Under the pieces are notes generated by a model. It had not been told where the DNA came from, made no database searches, and saw only the letters and a program-made list of their open reading frames with translations. Position numbers and translations under genes: made by a program. A stretch of DNA of 64,000 nt from JBBROS01 sp965260995 (GTDB taxonomy: Bacteria > Pseudomonadota > Alphaproteobacteria > Acetobacterales > Acetobacteraceae): the NCBI GenBank assembly GCA_965260995.1, contig CBDHCD010000002.1:620001-684000 (forward strand), given 5' to 3'. Of this stretch, positions 8,798 through 17,934 are shown in pieces (positions within the stretch are counted from its first letter, which is position 1; the number at the start of each line of letters is the position of its first letter).

Positions 8798-9766
8798 TCA
8801 CGCGGCCAACAGTTCGCCGAGCCTGACGCACCGGGCCATTCGGGCCGGCGCGAAGCGATCGCCGGCGGGTTCCTGCCGTATGCAGGCCTCGCGCATCTCC
8901 GGACAGCGCGGCGCGAAGGCGCAGCCCGGCGGCGGGTCGCGCAAGTCGGGGGGCGCGCCACCGATCGCTTCGATGTCCCTGCCGCCCGTCCGCACGGTCG
9001 AGGCGAGCAGTCCGCGGGTGTAGGGATGCGCCGGGGCTTGCAGCACGTCGCGCACCGGCCCCTGCTCCACGATCTGCCCGGCATACATCACCGCCACCCG
9101 GTCGGCGATTTCAGCCGCCACGCCGAGGTCGTGCGTGACCAGCACCATGCCCATCCCGAGCTGCTGCTGCAGACTGCGCAGCAGCACGAGGATCTGGATC
9201 TGCACGGTGGCGTCGAGCGCCGTGGTCGGCTCGTCGGCGAGCAGCAGCCGGGGGCGGCAGGCCAGCGCCATGGCGATCACCACGCGCTGCCGCAGTCCGC
9301 CCGAGAGCTGGTGCGGGTAGGCATCGAGCCGGCGGGCGGCGTCCGGCACGCGGACCAGCTCCAAGACTTCGAGTGCGCGGTCGCGGGCCTGGGCGCGGCT
9401 CGCGCCGAGGTGCCGCGTGACGCTCTCGGCGATCTGGCTGCCGACGGTGTAGACCGGGTCGAGCGCGGTCATCGGCTCCTGGAACACCATCGAGACCGCG
9501 CCGCCGCGCATGGCGCGCAGCTCGCGCCCGGGCATCGCCATCACGTCGCGGCCCTCAACGTGGATGCGTCCGGTCACCTCCGCTCGCGGCGGCAGCAGCC
9601 GCATCAGCGCCCGCATGGAAACGCTCTTGCCCGAGCCGGACTCACCCAGCAGACAGACGACCTCGCCGGGCATCACGTGCAGGTCGATGCCGCGCACCGC
9701 CGAGACGGTTCCCTCTGGCCCGGGAAAGCGGACGTTCAAGCCGGCGAGTTCGGCGAGCGGAGTCAC
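8798..9766 (-). CDS. ABC transporter ATP-binding protein (DppD/OppD type)
   Basis: 322 residues with Walker A (LLGESGSGKSVSM), Q-loop (VFQEPMTALDP), ABC signature (LSGGLRQRVVIAMAL), Walker B (LLLADEPTTALD) and H-loop (LVTHDLGV). The C-terminal oligopeptide-transporter extension carries Cys residues in PGCAFAPRCPEMREAC, typical of the Fe-S-like motif of Dpp/Opp ATPases. It powers the permeases encoded upstream. The GTG start at 9766 overlaps the stop of the second ATPase gene (GTGA), preferred over an upstream ATG inside that gene. Confidence 0.92.
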   Translation of the reverse strand: MTPLAELAGLNVRFPGPEGTVSAVRGIDLHVMPGEVVCLLGESGSGKSVSMRALMRLLPPRAEVTGRIHVEGRDVMAMPGRELRAMRGGAVSMVFQEPMTALDPVYTVGSQIAESVTRHLGASRAQARDRALEVLELVRVPDAARRLDAYPHQLSGGLRQRVVIAMALACRPRLLLADEPTTALDATVQIQILVLLRSLQQQLGMGMVLVTHDLGVAAEIADRVAVMYAGQIVEQGPVRDVLQAPAHPYTRGLLASTVRTGGRDIEAIGGAPPDLRDPPPGCAFAPRCPEMREACIRQEPAGDRFAPARMARCVRLGELLAA

Positions 9767-10770
9767 GGCGCGGCCGAGTGTCCGGAGCCTGGGCGCAGCA
9801 TGTGGCAAGCGGCCTGGTGGCCGGTCCAGCTCTCAGGCGCCGGAACCCTGGCGGCGCAGACGGCTTCGGCATGGGGGCAACGGGTGCGGAAGCGGCAGCC
9901 GCTGGGCGGGTTGGCGGGGGAGGGTGGGTCGCCGGCGATGGGCGCCTCATCGACGCGCCGCGCCGGGTCCATGCTGAGGCGGGATGCGAGAAGGGCTTGG
10001 GTGTAGGGGTGCTTCGGCGCGGCGAACACCTGCTCCGCCGTGCCGCTCTCGGCGACGCAGCCGAGATACATGACCAGCACGCGGTCACTGACGTGGCGGA
10101 CGACGCTCAAGTCGTGCGAGATGAAAACGTAAGTGAGGCCCAGGTCGCGCTTGAGGCGGGACAGCAGGTTGAGAACCTGCGCCTCCACCGACTTGTCCAG
10201 CGCCGAGACCGCCTCGTCGAGGATGATCAGCCGGGGGTGCAACGCGAGCGCCCGGGCGATGTTGATGCGCTGTTTCTGTCCGCCGGACAATTCATGCGGG
10301 TAGCGCGGCCCGAACAGATCCGGATCGAGATTGACCCGGCGCAACGTCTCGTCCGCTTCGGTGCCGGCCTTGCTGCGGCTGTGACCGAGGGCGCGGGGAC
10401 CGAAGGCGACGCTGTCGCGCACCGGCATGCGCGGGTTCAGCGAGCTGGCGCTGTCCTGGAACACCATCTGCGCCTGGCGCCGGAGGTCGCGCAAGTTGAT
10501 GCCGTGGGGCGCGCCGACGGCCTCGCCGTCGAACACCAACTCGCCGCCGTCAGGACGGATCAGGTGCAGCAGCAGCCGGGCCAACGTGCTTTTGCCGCAG
10601 CCGCTCTCGCCGACGACGCCCAAGGTCTCGCCCTTAGCGACGCTGAAGGACACGCCATCCACCGCGCGCACCGCGCCGCCGCCGCGGAGCGGGAAGTGCT
10701 TGCGGAGGTTGGATGCGACCAGCAACGGCTGCGCCGGGCCGCCGCGGTCACGATCGAGCGCGGCACTCAT
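9763..10770 (-). CDS. ABC transporter ATP-binding protein (DppF/OppF type)
   Basis: 335 residues. Walker A (VVGESGCGKSTLARLLL), Q-loop (MVFQDSASSLNPRMP), signature (LSGGQKQRINIARALAL), Walker B (LIILDEAVSALD) and H-loop (FISHDLSVV) are intact, with the oligopeptide-transporter C-terminal motif (SGCRFRTRCPHAEAVC). Walker B reads DEAVSALD where DEPTSALD or DEPVSALD is usual, a known DppF-type variation. The ATG at 10770 overlaps the stop of the permease gene (ATGA). Second nucleotide-binding subunit of the same importer. Confidence 0.92.
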   Translation of the reverse strand: MSAALDRDRGGPAQPLLVASNLRKHFPLRGGGAVRAVDGVSFSVAKGETLGVVGESGCGKSTLARLLLHLIRPDGGELVFDGEAVGAPHGINLRDLRRQAQMVFQDSASSLNPRMPVRDSVAFGPRALGHSRSKAGTEADETLRRVNLDPDLFGPRYPHELSGGQKQRINIARALALHPRLIILDEAVSALDKSVEAQVLNLLSRLKRDLGLTYVFISHDLSVVRHVSDRVLVMYLGCVAESGTAEQVFAAPKHPYTQALLASRLSMDPARRVDEAPIAGDPPSPANPPSGCRFRTRCPHAEAVCAARVPAPESWTGHQAACHMLRPGSGHSAAP

Positions 10771-11660
10771 CGCAGCCGCACGTCCATGGCGGAACGCAGC
10801 CCGTCGCTGACCAGGTTGAAGCACATGCTGGTGACGAAGATGGCGGCGCCCGGGGCGGCGCAGACCCAGGGCTGGACGTAGATGCTCTGGCGCAGGGTGG
10901 AAAGCATGAGACCCCAATCCGGCACCGGCGGACGGACGCCGAGACCGAGGAACGACAGGCCCGAAGCGAGCAGGATGCTGACGCTGACCAGGGACGAGGC
11001 ATAGACCAGCACCGGGGCCAGCACGTTGCCGAGCAAGTGATGGCGCACGATCATCATGTGCCCGGCGCCCGTGGCCCGTGCCGCTTCCACGAAGTCGAGG
11101 CCGCGCACCTGCGTCGTCGCCGTCTCGGCGACGCGGCAGAGGGCGGGAATGAAGACCAAAGTCAACGACAGCATGCCGTTCGCCATCCCGCCGCCCATGG
11201 CCCCGGCGATGGCGACTGCCAGCAGCACGGAAGGAAAGGCGTAGAACACGTCCATGGTTCGCATGATCGCGGTGCCAACCCAGCCACCGGCGTAGCCCGC
11301 CACCACGCCCAGGAGGCCGCCGACCGCGGTGGCGACGACGACGGGGACGATGCCCATCAGCAGGGAGGTTCGCCCGCCATGAAGGATGCGCGCGAGGATG
11401 TCGCGCCCCAGCTCGTCGGTGCCGAGCCAATGACCGCGGTAGCCGAACGGCTTGAGGCGGCGGATGATGCTTTCCTGGTAAGGGTCGAACGGCGAGATGA
11501 GCGGCGCGAACACCGCCGCCAGCACGATCGCCAGCAGCAGCAAGCCGAAGACGACGGTCGCCGGGTCATGCCGCAGCCGACGCCCGACCATGCCCCAGTA
11601 GCTCGGAGCGCGCGGCAGGCGGGACTGCTTCGGGAGCGCGAGAGAAAGGGCTTGCGACAT
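10767..11660 (-). CDS. ABC transporter permease (DppC type)
   Basis: 297 residues with an N-terminal OppC-like segment, about six membrane spans, the LGTDELGRDILARILHGGR motif typical of DppC/OppC, and the EAA loop (FVEAARATGAGHMMIVRHHL). It forms the heterodimeric membrane channel with the adjacent DppB-type protein. Start ATG 11660 shares one base with the stop of the upstream permease gene (TGATG). Confidence 0.92.
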   Translation of the reverse strand: MSQALSLALPKQSRLPRAPSYWGMVGRRLRHDPATVVFGLLLLAIVLAAVFAPLISPFDPYQESIIRRLKPFGYRGHWLGTDELGRDILARILHGGRTSLLMGIVPVVVATAVGGLLGVVAGYAGGWVGTAIMRTMDVFYAFPSVLLAVAIAGAMGGGMANGMLSLTLVFIPALCRVAETATTQVRGLDFVEAARATGAGHMMIVRHHLLGNVLAPVLVYASSLVSVSILLASGLSFLGLGVRPPVPDWGLMLSTLRQSIYVQPWVCAAPGAAIFVTSMCFNLVSDGLRSAMDVRLR

Positions 11661-12628
11661 CAGGCGCGCCTCACGCGCGGGTCGAGCGCCGCCTGGATCA
11701 GGTCGACGACGAGGTTGGTGGCGACGAAGATCAGCGCCAGGCAGAGGATCGCGCCTTGTAGCACCGGCACGTCGCGGTTGATGATGGCGCGCCCGAGCAG
11801 GGCGCCGCTGCCGGGCCAAGTGAACACGGGTTCGACCAGGATGGAGCCGCCCATCAGGTAGCCGAATTGCAAGCCCATGACGGCCAACATCCCGGGGGCG
11901 GCGTTCTTCAGGATGTGGCGGATGACGGCGGGCTCGCTCAGCCCCTTGGCGCGCAAGGTGGTGACGAAATCCTGGCTGCGAACGTCCAGCACCGCGGCCC
12001 GGGTGGTGCGGGCGATGATGCCGACCGGCACCAGCGACAATGTGATGACCGGCAGGACGGCGAAGCGCAGGTCGGACCAGCGCCAGATGGAGAAATCGGC
12101 CGAGCCGCCGGCGCCCATGCCGGACGCCGGCAACCAGGCGTATTCGACGGCGAACAGGATGACGAGGACGAGGCCCAGCCAGTAGTTCGGCACGCTGACG
12201 CCCAGCACCGCCGTGCCGGTCACCAGCCGGTCGAGCAGCTTGCCGAACCAGTTGGCGGGCGCGCAGCCGGCGATGGTGCCGAGCACGGCGCCGATCACGA
12301 ACGACAGCGGCACGGCGAACGCCGCCAGGACGAGGGTGTTGGCCAGCGCCGTGCCGACCTCGGTGGCCACCGGGCGGCGGGTGGCGACGGAAAGGCCGAA
12401 ATCACCGTGCAGGACCGACCAGAGCCAATGCAGGAACTGCACCGGCAACGGCTTGTCGAAGCCGTAGGCGCGCTTGACCAGGTCGATCATGTCCTGGGTG
12501 GCGTCCGGCGGCATGACGGTCTGCAGCGGGTCGCCCGGTGCGAGGAACACCAGGGCGAAGCACACGACGCTGACGCCCAGCGCGATCGGCAAAGCGTAGA
12601 GCAGGCGCCAGAGGATGATGCGCGCCAT
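11660..12628 (-). CDS. ABC transporter permease (DppB type)
   Basis: 322 residues. It begins with the typical DppB opening (IILWRLLYALPIALGVSVVCF), has FLAPGDPLQ, periplasmic and membrane segments, and the EAA motif (TLRAKGLSEPAVIRHILKNA), ending with LIQAALDPRVR. Six membrane segments are expected. The gene lies 15 bases downstream of the substrate-binding protein gene and overlaps the next permease by one base. Confidence 0.92.
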   Translation of the reverse strand: MARIILWRLLYALPIALGVSVVCFALVFLAPGDPLQTVMPPDATQDMIDLVKRAYGFDKPLPVQFLHWLWSVLHGDFGLSVATRRPVATEVGTALANTLVLAAFAVPLSFVIGAVLGTIAGCAPANWFGKLLDRLVTGTAVLGVSVPNYWLGLVLVILFAVEYAWLPASGMGAGGSADFSIWRWSDLRFAVLPVITLSLVPVGIIARTTRAAVLDVRSQDFVTTLRAKGLSEPAVIRHILKNAAPGMLAVMGLQFGYLMGGSILVEPVFTWPGSGALLGRAIINRDVPVLQGAILCLALIFVATNLVVDLIQAALDPRVRRA

Positions 12629-12643
12629 CGGATCGCCTGCTTG

Positions 12644-14218
12644 TCAGTCCGACACGGTGACGGGCGTCAGGTCCTGGAACCAGCTCTGCGCCTGCACGAA
12701 GCCGTGCACCTTGGGCGACAGGGCGCGCGGGTTGAGGTCATGCACGACCCAGAGCATCACCGCCTGCTCGACCATCTTCTCGTGCAGGTTGGTCAGGATG
12801 GCGTCGCGCTTCTCGATGTCGAATTCCTCGAACGCCTTGTTGACCTCGGCTTCGATGGCCGGGTCGTAGAAATGGCCCCAGTTGCCACCGGCCGGTGACC
12901 ACTGGGCTTTGCTCAGGAACCTGGTCATTCCGTTTACCGGATCTTGCAAGGCGCGAGAGATGTTAATGCCGTCGATATCCGGCGCGCTCTCAACCCCTGC
13001 GCGAGCGATGGCGAGCAGCGCGTTCCAATCCATCGTCCGCAAGGTGACCTCGAAACCGGCTTCCTCCAACTGTGCCTTGACCAGCTCATTCATCGGCAAA
13101 GGCTGCATCTGGCCGGAGCCGGAGGTGGAGATCGCAAGTGTGATCTTGCATGGCTCGCACTTGGCTTCCTTGAGCAACGACTTGGCCTTCGCGAGGTCAT
13201 GTTCATATTTCAGAGGCTTGCCGAAGAGCGGCATGCCAGGCGGGTAGTTTGCTGAGCCTTCGATAGCAACACCGCCCAGCAGTTCTACAAAGTCGGCACG
13301 GTTGAGGGCGTAGTTCGCAGCTTGGCGCACTCTGATATCTGTGAACGAGCCGCGAGTGAAGTTGAGCTGGTAAGCCCAATTGTGCGGGTAAGTGTTGGTC
13401 ACGATTGTCATGCCGGAGGACTTCAGCCGTGGGAGCGCGTCCGGGGAGGGAGCTTCAACGAAGTTCACCTGGCCGGAAAGGAGAGCGGCTGTGCGCGTGC
13501 TGGCTTCCGGCATCGGCAACAGCACGAGACGATCCTGTTTAGGGATGCGCGCGCTGTCCCAATAGTTCTTATTGGGCAACAGTTCGAGGCGCTCGTGCGC
13601 GACGACGCTGTCAAAACGATATGGTCCGGTGCCGCTGGGCGTGGCCGCGAAGGCTGCCCAATCATACTTCAAGGATTCAGCTCGGCATTTACTGATCATC
13701 AGCACGTAACTTATCTCATAAGGGAATAGTGAGCTGACGACCTTGGTGTTGATCGCGACGGTTTCGTCGTTGACCTTCTCGATGCTCTCGTAATTCGGCA
13801 GGTAGGACCGGGTCAGCGCGTACTGCGTCGCGTTGAACTGCGGCTTGCTCTGGTCGAAGCGTCCGAAGTTCCAGATGATGTCATCAGCGGTGAGCGGGCA
13901 GCCGTCGTGCCATTTCACGCCTTTGCGGATGCCGAACAGCCATCGCTTGTGGTTGTCCGGGTCAACGTGCCATTCGGTGGCAAGGCCTGGCTTGAGGGTG
14001 GAGGCCTGATCAGACTTCGAGAGATCCCAGCTTATCAGCGCCTCGTAAAGGTTGAGGCCGACGAAACGATAACCTTCGAAGCCTTGATCGGGATTGCCGA
14101 TGGTGAACGGGATATCGCCCGCGGTCATCGCCACCTTGAGCACGCCTTGCGCCTGGGTCGCGCACGAGAAGCCTGACGTGAGGAATGCTGCCGTCAGTAG
14201 CCGGATCCAACGCGCCAT
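12644..14218 (-). CDS. ABC transporter periplasmic substrate-binding protein (SBP family 5)
   Basis: 524 residues with a signal peptide (MARWIRLLTAAFLTSGFSCA...AQG) and the family-5 blocks LATEWHVDPDNHKRWLFGIR, GVKWHDGCPLTADDIIWNF and FTDIRVRQAANYALNRADFV. It captures a peptide-like or other small amide-containing ligand for the DppBCDF-type importer downstream. ATG 14218 is preferred because GGAGGC precedes it at 5-6 bases and the signal peptide begins there; an upstream ATG at 14272 lacks these. The middle of the gene (about 12,940-13,740) is visibly richer in A/T than its neighbours. It is the first gene of the nine-gene operon running to 5435. Confidence 0.92.
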   Translation of the reverse strand: MARWIRLLTAAFLTSGFSCATQAQGVLKVAMTAGDIPFTIGNPDQGFEGYRFVGLNLYEALISWDLSKSDQASTLKPGLATEWHVDPDNHKRWLFGIRKGVKWHDGCPLTADDIIWNFGRFDQSKPQFNATQYALTRSYLPNYESIEKVNDETVAINTKVVSSLFPYEISYVLMISKCRAESLKYDWAAFAATPSGTGPYRFDSVVAHERLELLPNKNYWDSARIPKQDRLVLLPMPEASTRTAALLSGQVNFVEAPSPDALPRLKSSGMTIVTNTYPHNWAYQLNFTRGSFTDIRVRQAANYALNRADFVELLGGVAIEGSANYPPGMPLFGKPLKYEHDLAKAKSLLKEAKCEPCKITLAISTSGSGQMQPLPMNELVKAQLEEAGFEVTLRTMDWNALLAIARAGVESAPDIDGINISRALQDPVNGMTRFLSKAQWSPAGGNWGHFYDPAIEAEVNKAFEEFDIEKRDAILTNLHEKMVEQAVMLWVVHDLNPRALSPKVHGFVQAQSWFQDLTPVTVSD

Positions 14219-14325
14219 AGCTGCCTCCGAATTGAGCAAAAAGAGCATGCAAGAGACACCCTTATGCTGCAAAGCAGAATTCGCCTACGCACAGCGCAAT
14301 TAGGGCTTGTCCAGACCTAAAATGC

Positions 14326-14364
14326 ACGACAAAAAGTCGTTTGTTCTGAAATCGCTTTCAGAAC
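14326..14364. promoter_or_regulatory. Two adjacent inverted repeats upstream of the ABC/amidase operon
   Basis: ACGAC (14326-14330) and GTCGT (14336-14340) flank a run of five A. Immediately next, GTTCTGAAA (14343-14351) and TTTCAGAAC (14356-14364) form a perfect 9-bp inverted repeat with a 4-base spacer. They lie 110-145 bases upstream of the substrate-binding-protein start in an otherwise A/T-richer spacer. The second repeat has the size and symmetry of a dimeric-repressor operator. No regulator gene is adjacent, so this is an inference from symmetry only. The remaining bases to 14513 show no gene. Confidence 0.45.
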
Positions 14365-14606
14365 ATGCAATTTAGCGATGCGGCATCGTGATTGGCGTTG
14401 TCTGATTGTGAGGCCCCCTTTGGTGGCTTCGGCATTGCAACGTGCCTTGGTGATGTCACATCGGCCTGCACCTACGTGCGGCGCCGGATTGGCGAGGTTA
14501 GCCTTGATGGCTTTGCTAGTGAATGTTGGCCCAGCAGTGCTGGCGAATTTTGGCCCACCCTCCATCGCGCAACCTAAGTTTTTCCTGGTTTTGCCAGGAG
14601 CTCAGA

Positions 14607-15926
14607 GTGGATTGGAACGCCAGGGTGGATTTGTTTGAGCAGCTCCGTCGGGAGCACGAGTTTGGAGTAGGAACGATCGCGGGGGTTGCCGCGAAGTTTG
14701 GGGTGCACCGTCGTTTGGTGCGGCAGGCGTTGGCGGGTGCGTTGCCGCCGAGGCATCGCTATCCGGCGCGGGTCAAGCCGAGGCTGGATGCGGTGCTGGC
14801 GTTCATTGACACGGTGCTGGACGAGGGCCGGCGAGCGCCGCGCAAGCAGCGTCACACGGCGCGGCGCATTCACCGGCGCATCCTGAAGGAGTTCGCCGGC
14901 GTGTTGGTGGCTGAGTCGACGGTGCGCAACCACGTGCGCGAGCGCAAGCGGCAGCTTGGATTGGTGCACCGCGAGACATTCGTGCTGCAGAGCTACGCGT
15001 GGGGTCAGGAGGCGCAGGTGGACTGGTATGAGGCCTGGGCCGACCTGGCGGGCGAGCGGGGCGGCGTTCCACCGGGCCTACCTGCACGCGACGCAGCAGG
15101 CGTTCCTGGAGGCGCACGAGCAGGCGTTCGACTATTTCACCGGCGTGTTTCGCGTGCTGCGCTACGACAACCTGACGAGTGCGGTGCGCAAGATTTTGCG
15201 CGGGCACCGGCGCGAGGAGACGGTGCGGTTCGTGGCGTTCCGCTCGCATTGGCGGTTCGCGGCCGAGTTCTGCACGCCGGGTGCGGGACACGAGAAAGGC
15301 GGCATCGAGGGCGAGGGCGGGTATTTCCGCTTTCCGCTGGTGGACAAGCGCGGGTGCGTCGCGGTCAAGACCAACCTTTACTCGACACCGATCAAGACGG
15401 GCGTCCGGGTGAGGCGCGGGTGTATGCGCAGCACCTCGAGGTCTGGCACGCGGGCCGGCGTGTGGCGCGGCACGAACGCTGCTACAGCCGGCGCCAGCAG
15501 GTGCTGGACCTGGAGCACTACCTCGACGTGTTGGAGCGCAAGCCCGGCGCGTTTGCCGGGTCCAAGCCACTGGAGCGGTGGCGCGCAGCCGGCCGCTGGC
15601 CAGCCAGCTACGATAAGCTTTGGGATCGGCTGCGGGCCCGGCATGGCCAGCAGAACGGCACCCGGGCGATGGTCGCGGTGGTGATGCTCGGACGCGAGTT
15701 CGGCCACGAGCGTTTGCGGGGCGCGGTGGCGTCGGCGGTGGCGTCGGCGGTGTCGCTCGGCGCCAGCGACGTCGCCGCGGCGCGCTACCTGCTGACCGAG
15801 GCGGGGCTGCACAAGGCGCTGCCCGGCCTGGTCGATGTCGGCCTACTGGCACGCTACGACCGGCCGATGCCGGCGGTTGCCGACTACGATGTGCTGCTAT
15901 CCGCCCCGTGCGCGGGGACGACATGA
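14607..15926 (+). pseudogene. istA: IS21 transposase IstA (frameshifted, internally deleted)
   Basis: Begins at GTG 14607 after CCAGGAG, with the IstA N-terminal helix-turn-helix region (VDLFEQLRREHEFGVGTIAG) and WGQEAQVDWYEAWADLAGER at the start of the catalytic core. Near 15045 the frame shifts; the conserved continuation (GAAFHRAYLHATQQAFLEA, FTGVFRVLRYDNL, GHEKGGIEGEGGYFRFPL) lies in another frame until about 15400, then returns (RVYAQHLEVWHAGRRVARH). Compared with intact IstA (about 500 residues), short segments are missing at both switch points, so the transposase is inactive. Confidence 0.82.
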
Positions 15927-16703
15927 TGAGTGACCTGCGACACGAGGCGATCCGCCAGCATTGCCGCGCGCTGCGGATGCCGACGATCGGCGGCCAGTTC
16001 GCGCGGCTGGCCGAGGAGGCGGTCCGGGAAAAGCAGTCCCACATCGGCTACCTCGATGCGCTGTCGGCGGCCGAGATGGAAGAGCGCGAGAGCCGGGCGA
16101 TCGCCCGGCTGCTGCACGGTGCGGGGCACTGCGCCGCACCGGCTGCCGCGGATGAAGACGCTGGACGCGTTCGAGTTTGATCGCTCGGGCGTCTCGGCCG
16201 CCCAGTTGCGCACGTTGGCCGAGGGCGACCACGTGGCCCGGGCCGAGCCGGTGCTGCTGGTGGGCGAGGCTGGAACGGGCAAGACCCATCTGGCCACCGG
16301 ATTGTGCGTGGCGGCCTGCCGGCAGCGCCGCCGGGTGCGGTTCACCACGGCGACGGCGTTGATCAACGAGCTGGCGGAGGCGGCGCATGCCAACCAACTC
16401 AGCCGGGCGCTGGGCCGGTGGGAACGGCTCGACCTGATCTGCATCGACGAACTCGGCTACGTGCCGCTGGCCGAGACGGCCTGCGAGCTGATGTTCCAAG
16501 TGATCGCCGACCGGGCGGAGAAGGCGGCGGTGATCGTGACGACCAACTTGCCGTTCTCGGAATGGTCGCAGGTGATCCCGAACCCACGGCTGTGCAAGGC
16601 GCCGATCGACCGTCTGACCGACCAGGCGCACACCATCACCACGGATGCTGATTCATACCAGTTCCGCCGCACCACGGCCCGGCGCAAGACAGCTAAAGCG
16701 TGA
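15923..16703 (+). pseudogene. istB: IS21 helper ATPase IstB (frameshifted)
   Basis: The ATG at 15923 overlaps the istA stop (ATGATGA). The N-terminal domain (MMSDLRHEAIRQHCRALRMP) ends in a frameshift near 16125; the rest continues in another frame with Walker A (LLVGEAGTGKTHLATGL), Walker B (LDLICIDELGYVPL) and the AAA+ sensor segment VIVTTNLPFSEW. IstB normally assists IstA in target capture. A single frameshift separates the two halves. Confidence 0.82.
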
Positions 16704-16725
16704 CGGGGAAGACCGCGCAGCAACG

Positions 16726-16766
16726 CTGACCGCTGGCTCCGGCCTAGGCCGGAGCCAGCCGGTCAT
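16726..16766. terminator. Perfect palindrome at the 3' side of istB
   Basis: Positions 16732-16759 form a perfect 28-base palindrome (arms of 14 bases, centre CCTAGG, no loop). Outer bases TGACCG and CGGTCA extend the pairing with a one-base bulge. It starts about 20 bases after the istB stop, inside the IS21 right end. A long GC-rich stem could terminate istAB transcription, but no T-run follows, so it may instead be a DNA-level structure of the element. Confidence 0.5.
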
Positions 16767-16821
16767 ACAGCGCAAGGTGGGCCAGAATTCGTCAGCACAA
16801 GTGGGCCGAAATTCATTGTCA

Positions 16822-17866
16822 CAGCCACATTTTTGGCTTACTCGAACTCATATCCTGAGTTGGTGAGGTCGTTGCGGCATTCTTGCGGTCTGAACTCATC
16901 GAGCAGGCTGGCGATGGTGGTCCAGAGCGCCTCCTTGGTCCGGGCGCCGGCCTTGCGCAGCAGCGCCTTGAACGTCGCGAAGGCTTGTTCGATTGGGTTG
17001 AGGTCGGGACTGTAGGGCGGCAGGTCGAGGAGACTGGCGCCGACAGCGGCGATGGCGTCGCGCACGCCTGCGACCTTGTGGGCGGGCAGGTTGTCCAGCA
17101 CCACGACGTCACCGGGCGAGAGCGCAGGGGCGAGAGCGCAGGGGCGAGGAACTGCTCGGCGTCGGCGCGGAACGCCTCCCCGGTCATCGGCCCGTCGAGC
17201 ACCAGCGGCGCGACGATGCCGGGGCAGCGCAGGCCAGCCACGAACGTCGTCGCATGCCAGTGCCCGTGCGGGGTGGCATCGACCAGGCGCTCGCCTTTCG
17301 GCCCCCAGCCGTGGCGGCGAGCCGTGTTGGTGGCGGCTGCGGTCTCGTCGATGAACACGAACGCCGCCCCGTCCACGACGCGCTGCCACGCCCGCCAGCC
17401 GCGGCGGTGGGCGGCCCCGTCCGGCCGGTCCTGCTCGGCCGCCCTCAGGCACTGTTTTTACGTGACAGGCCAAGCCGGCGCAGCGCCGGCCAGATCGTCG
17501 CCAGGCAGCCAGGCTCGATCCCGCGTTGCACCAGCCCGGCCCTGACCTCGGCCAGCGTGATCCCCTTGCGCGGCGCCGTCAGATCGCGCAGCAGGCCCTC
17601 GTGACCGCTCAGCAGCGGCTGGCGGTCGCACCCGACCTGCGCCGGCGCGATGCTGCCCGTCTCGCGTGTGCGCCTGACCTGCTTGATCGCCGCCGCCACG
17701 CTCACTCCGAAGCGCTTCGCCGCTGCCCGCGCCGAGCTGCCCTCCTCGAGCGCACGAACCAAACGCTTGCGCAAATCCTGGGACAAAGGCGCCGTCATCA
17801 AAGCCTCGCCATCATTGGCGCTTTGGAATCAGAACCGGTGAGGCCGTGCAACCTTAAACCGCTCTA
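16822..17866 (-). mobile_element. IS630-family element, 3' end cut by IS21
   Basis: Contains a minus-strand IS630 transposase (17801 to 16838). Its 5' side includes AACCGCTCTAGA near 17857-17868, resembling an IS630-type terminus. No matching inverted repeat exists on the other side: only 16 bases separate the stop codon from the IS21 end, so the right terminus is missing. The transposase is disabled (separate entry). Confidence 0.65.
16838..17801 (-). pseudogene. IS630-family transposase (two frame breaks)
   Basis: ORF 1 (17801-17445) is the helix-turn-helix half (MMTAPLSQDLRKRLVRALEE ... LRRLGLSRKNSA). A -1 slip at the A-run in CGTAAAAACAG (about 17457) would join it to the DDE half via KKQCLRAAEQDRPDG; IS630 members often depend on such slippage. 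The DDE half has FVFIDETAAATN, then loses frame in a 14-base tandem duplication at 17117-17144, after which VVVLDNLPAHKVAG and YSPDLNPIEQAFATFKALLR continue in another frame. The duplication destroys the reading frame, so this copy is inactive even if ORF slippage is programmed. Confidence 0.85.
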
Positions 17867-17934
17867 GAACTCGGTGTCTAACTGCGGCGAGCCGGAGGTC
17901 GCCGTGACGTGATGAGCGCCGAAAACTACTCTGG

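Larger units (their letters stand above)
14514..16821 (+). mobile_element. IS21-family element (both ends present, coding region damaged)
   Basis: The left end (about 14514-14559) and the reverse complement of the right end (about 16776-16821) share an imperfect terminal repeat of about 39 bases, recognisable by GGCCCA, GTGCTG, CGAATT and TGGCCCACC at matching offsets. Both termini can be read as 5'-TG...CA-3'. Between them lie istA and istB in the usual order with an ATGA overlap, both carrying frameshifts. No target-site duplication is evident; the right end directly abuts an IS630 remnant. Confidence 0.8.
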
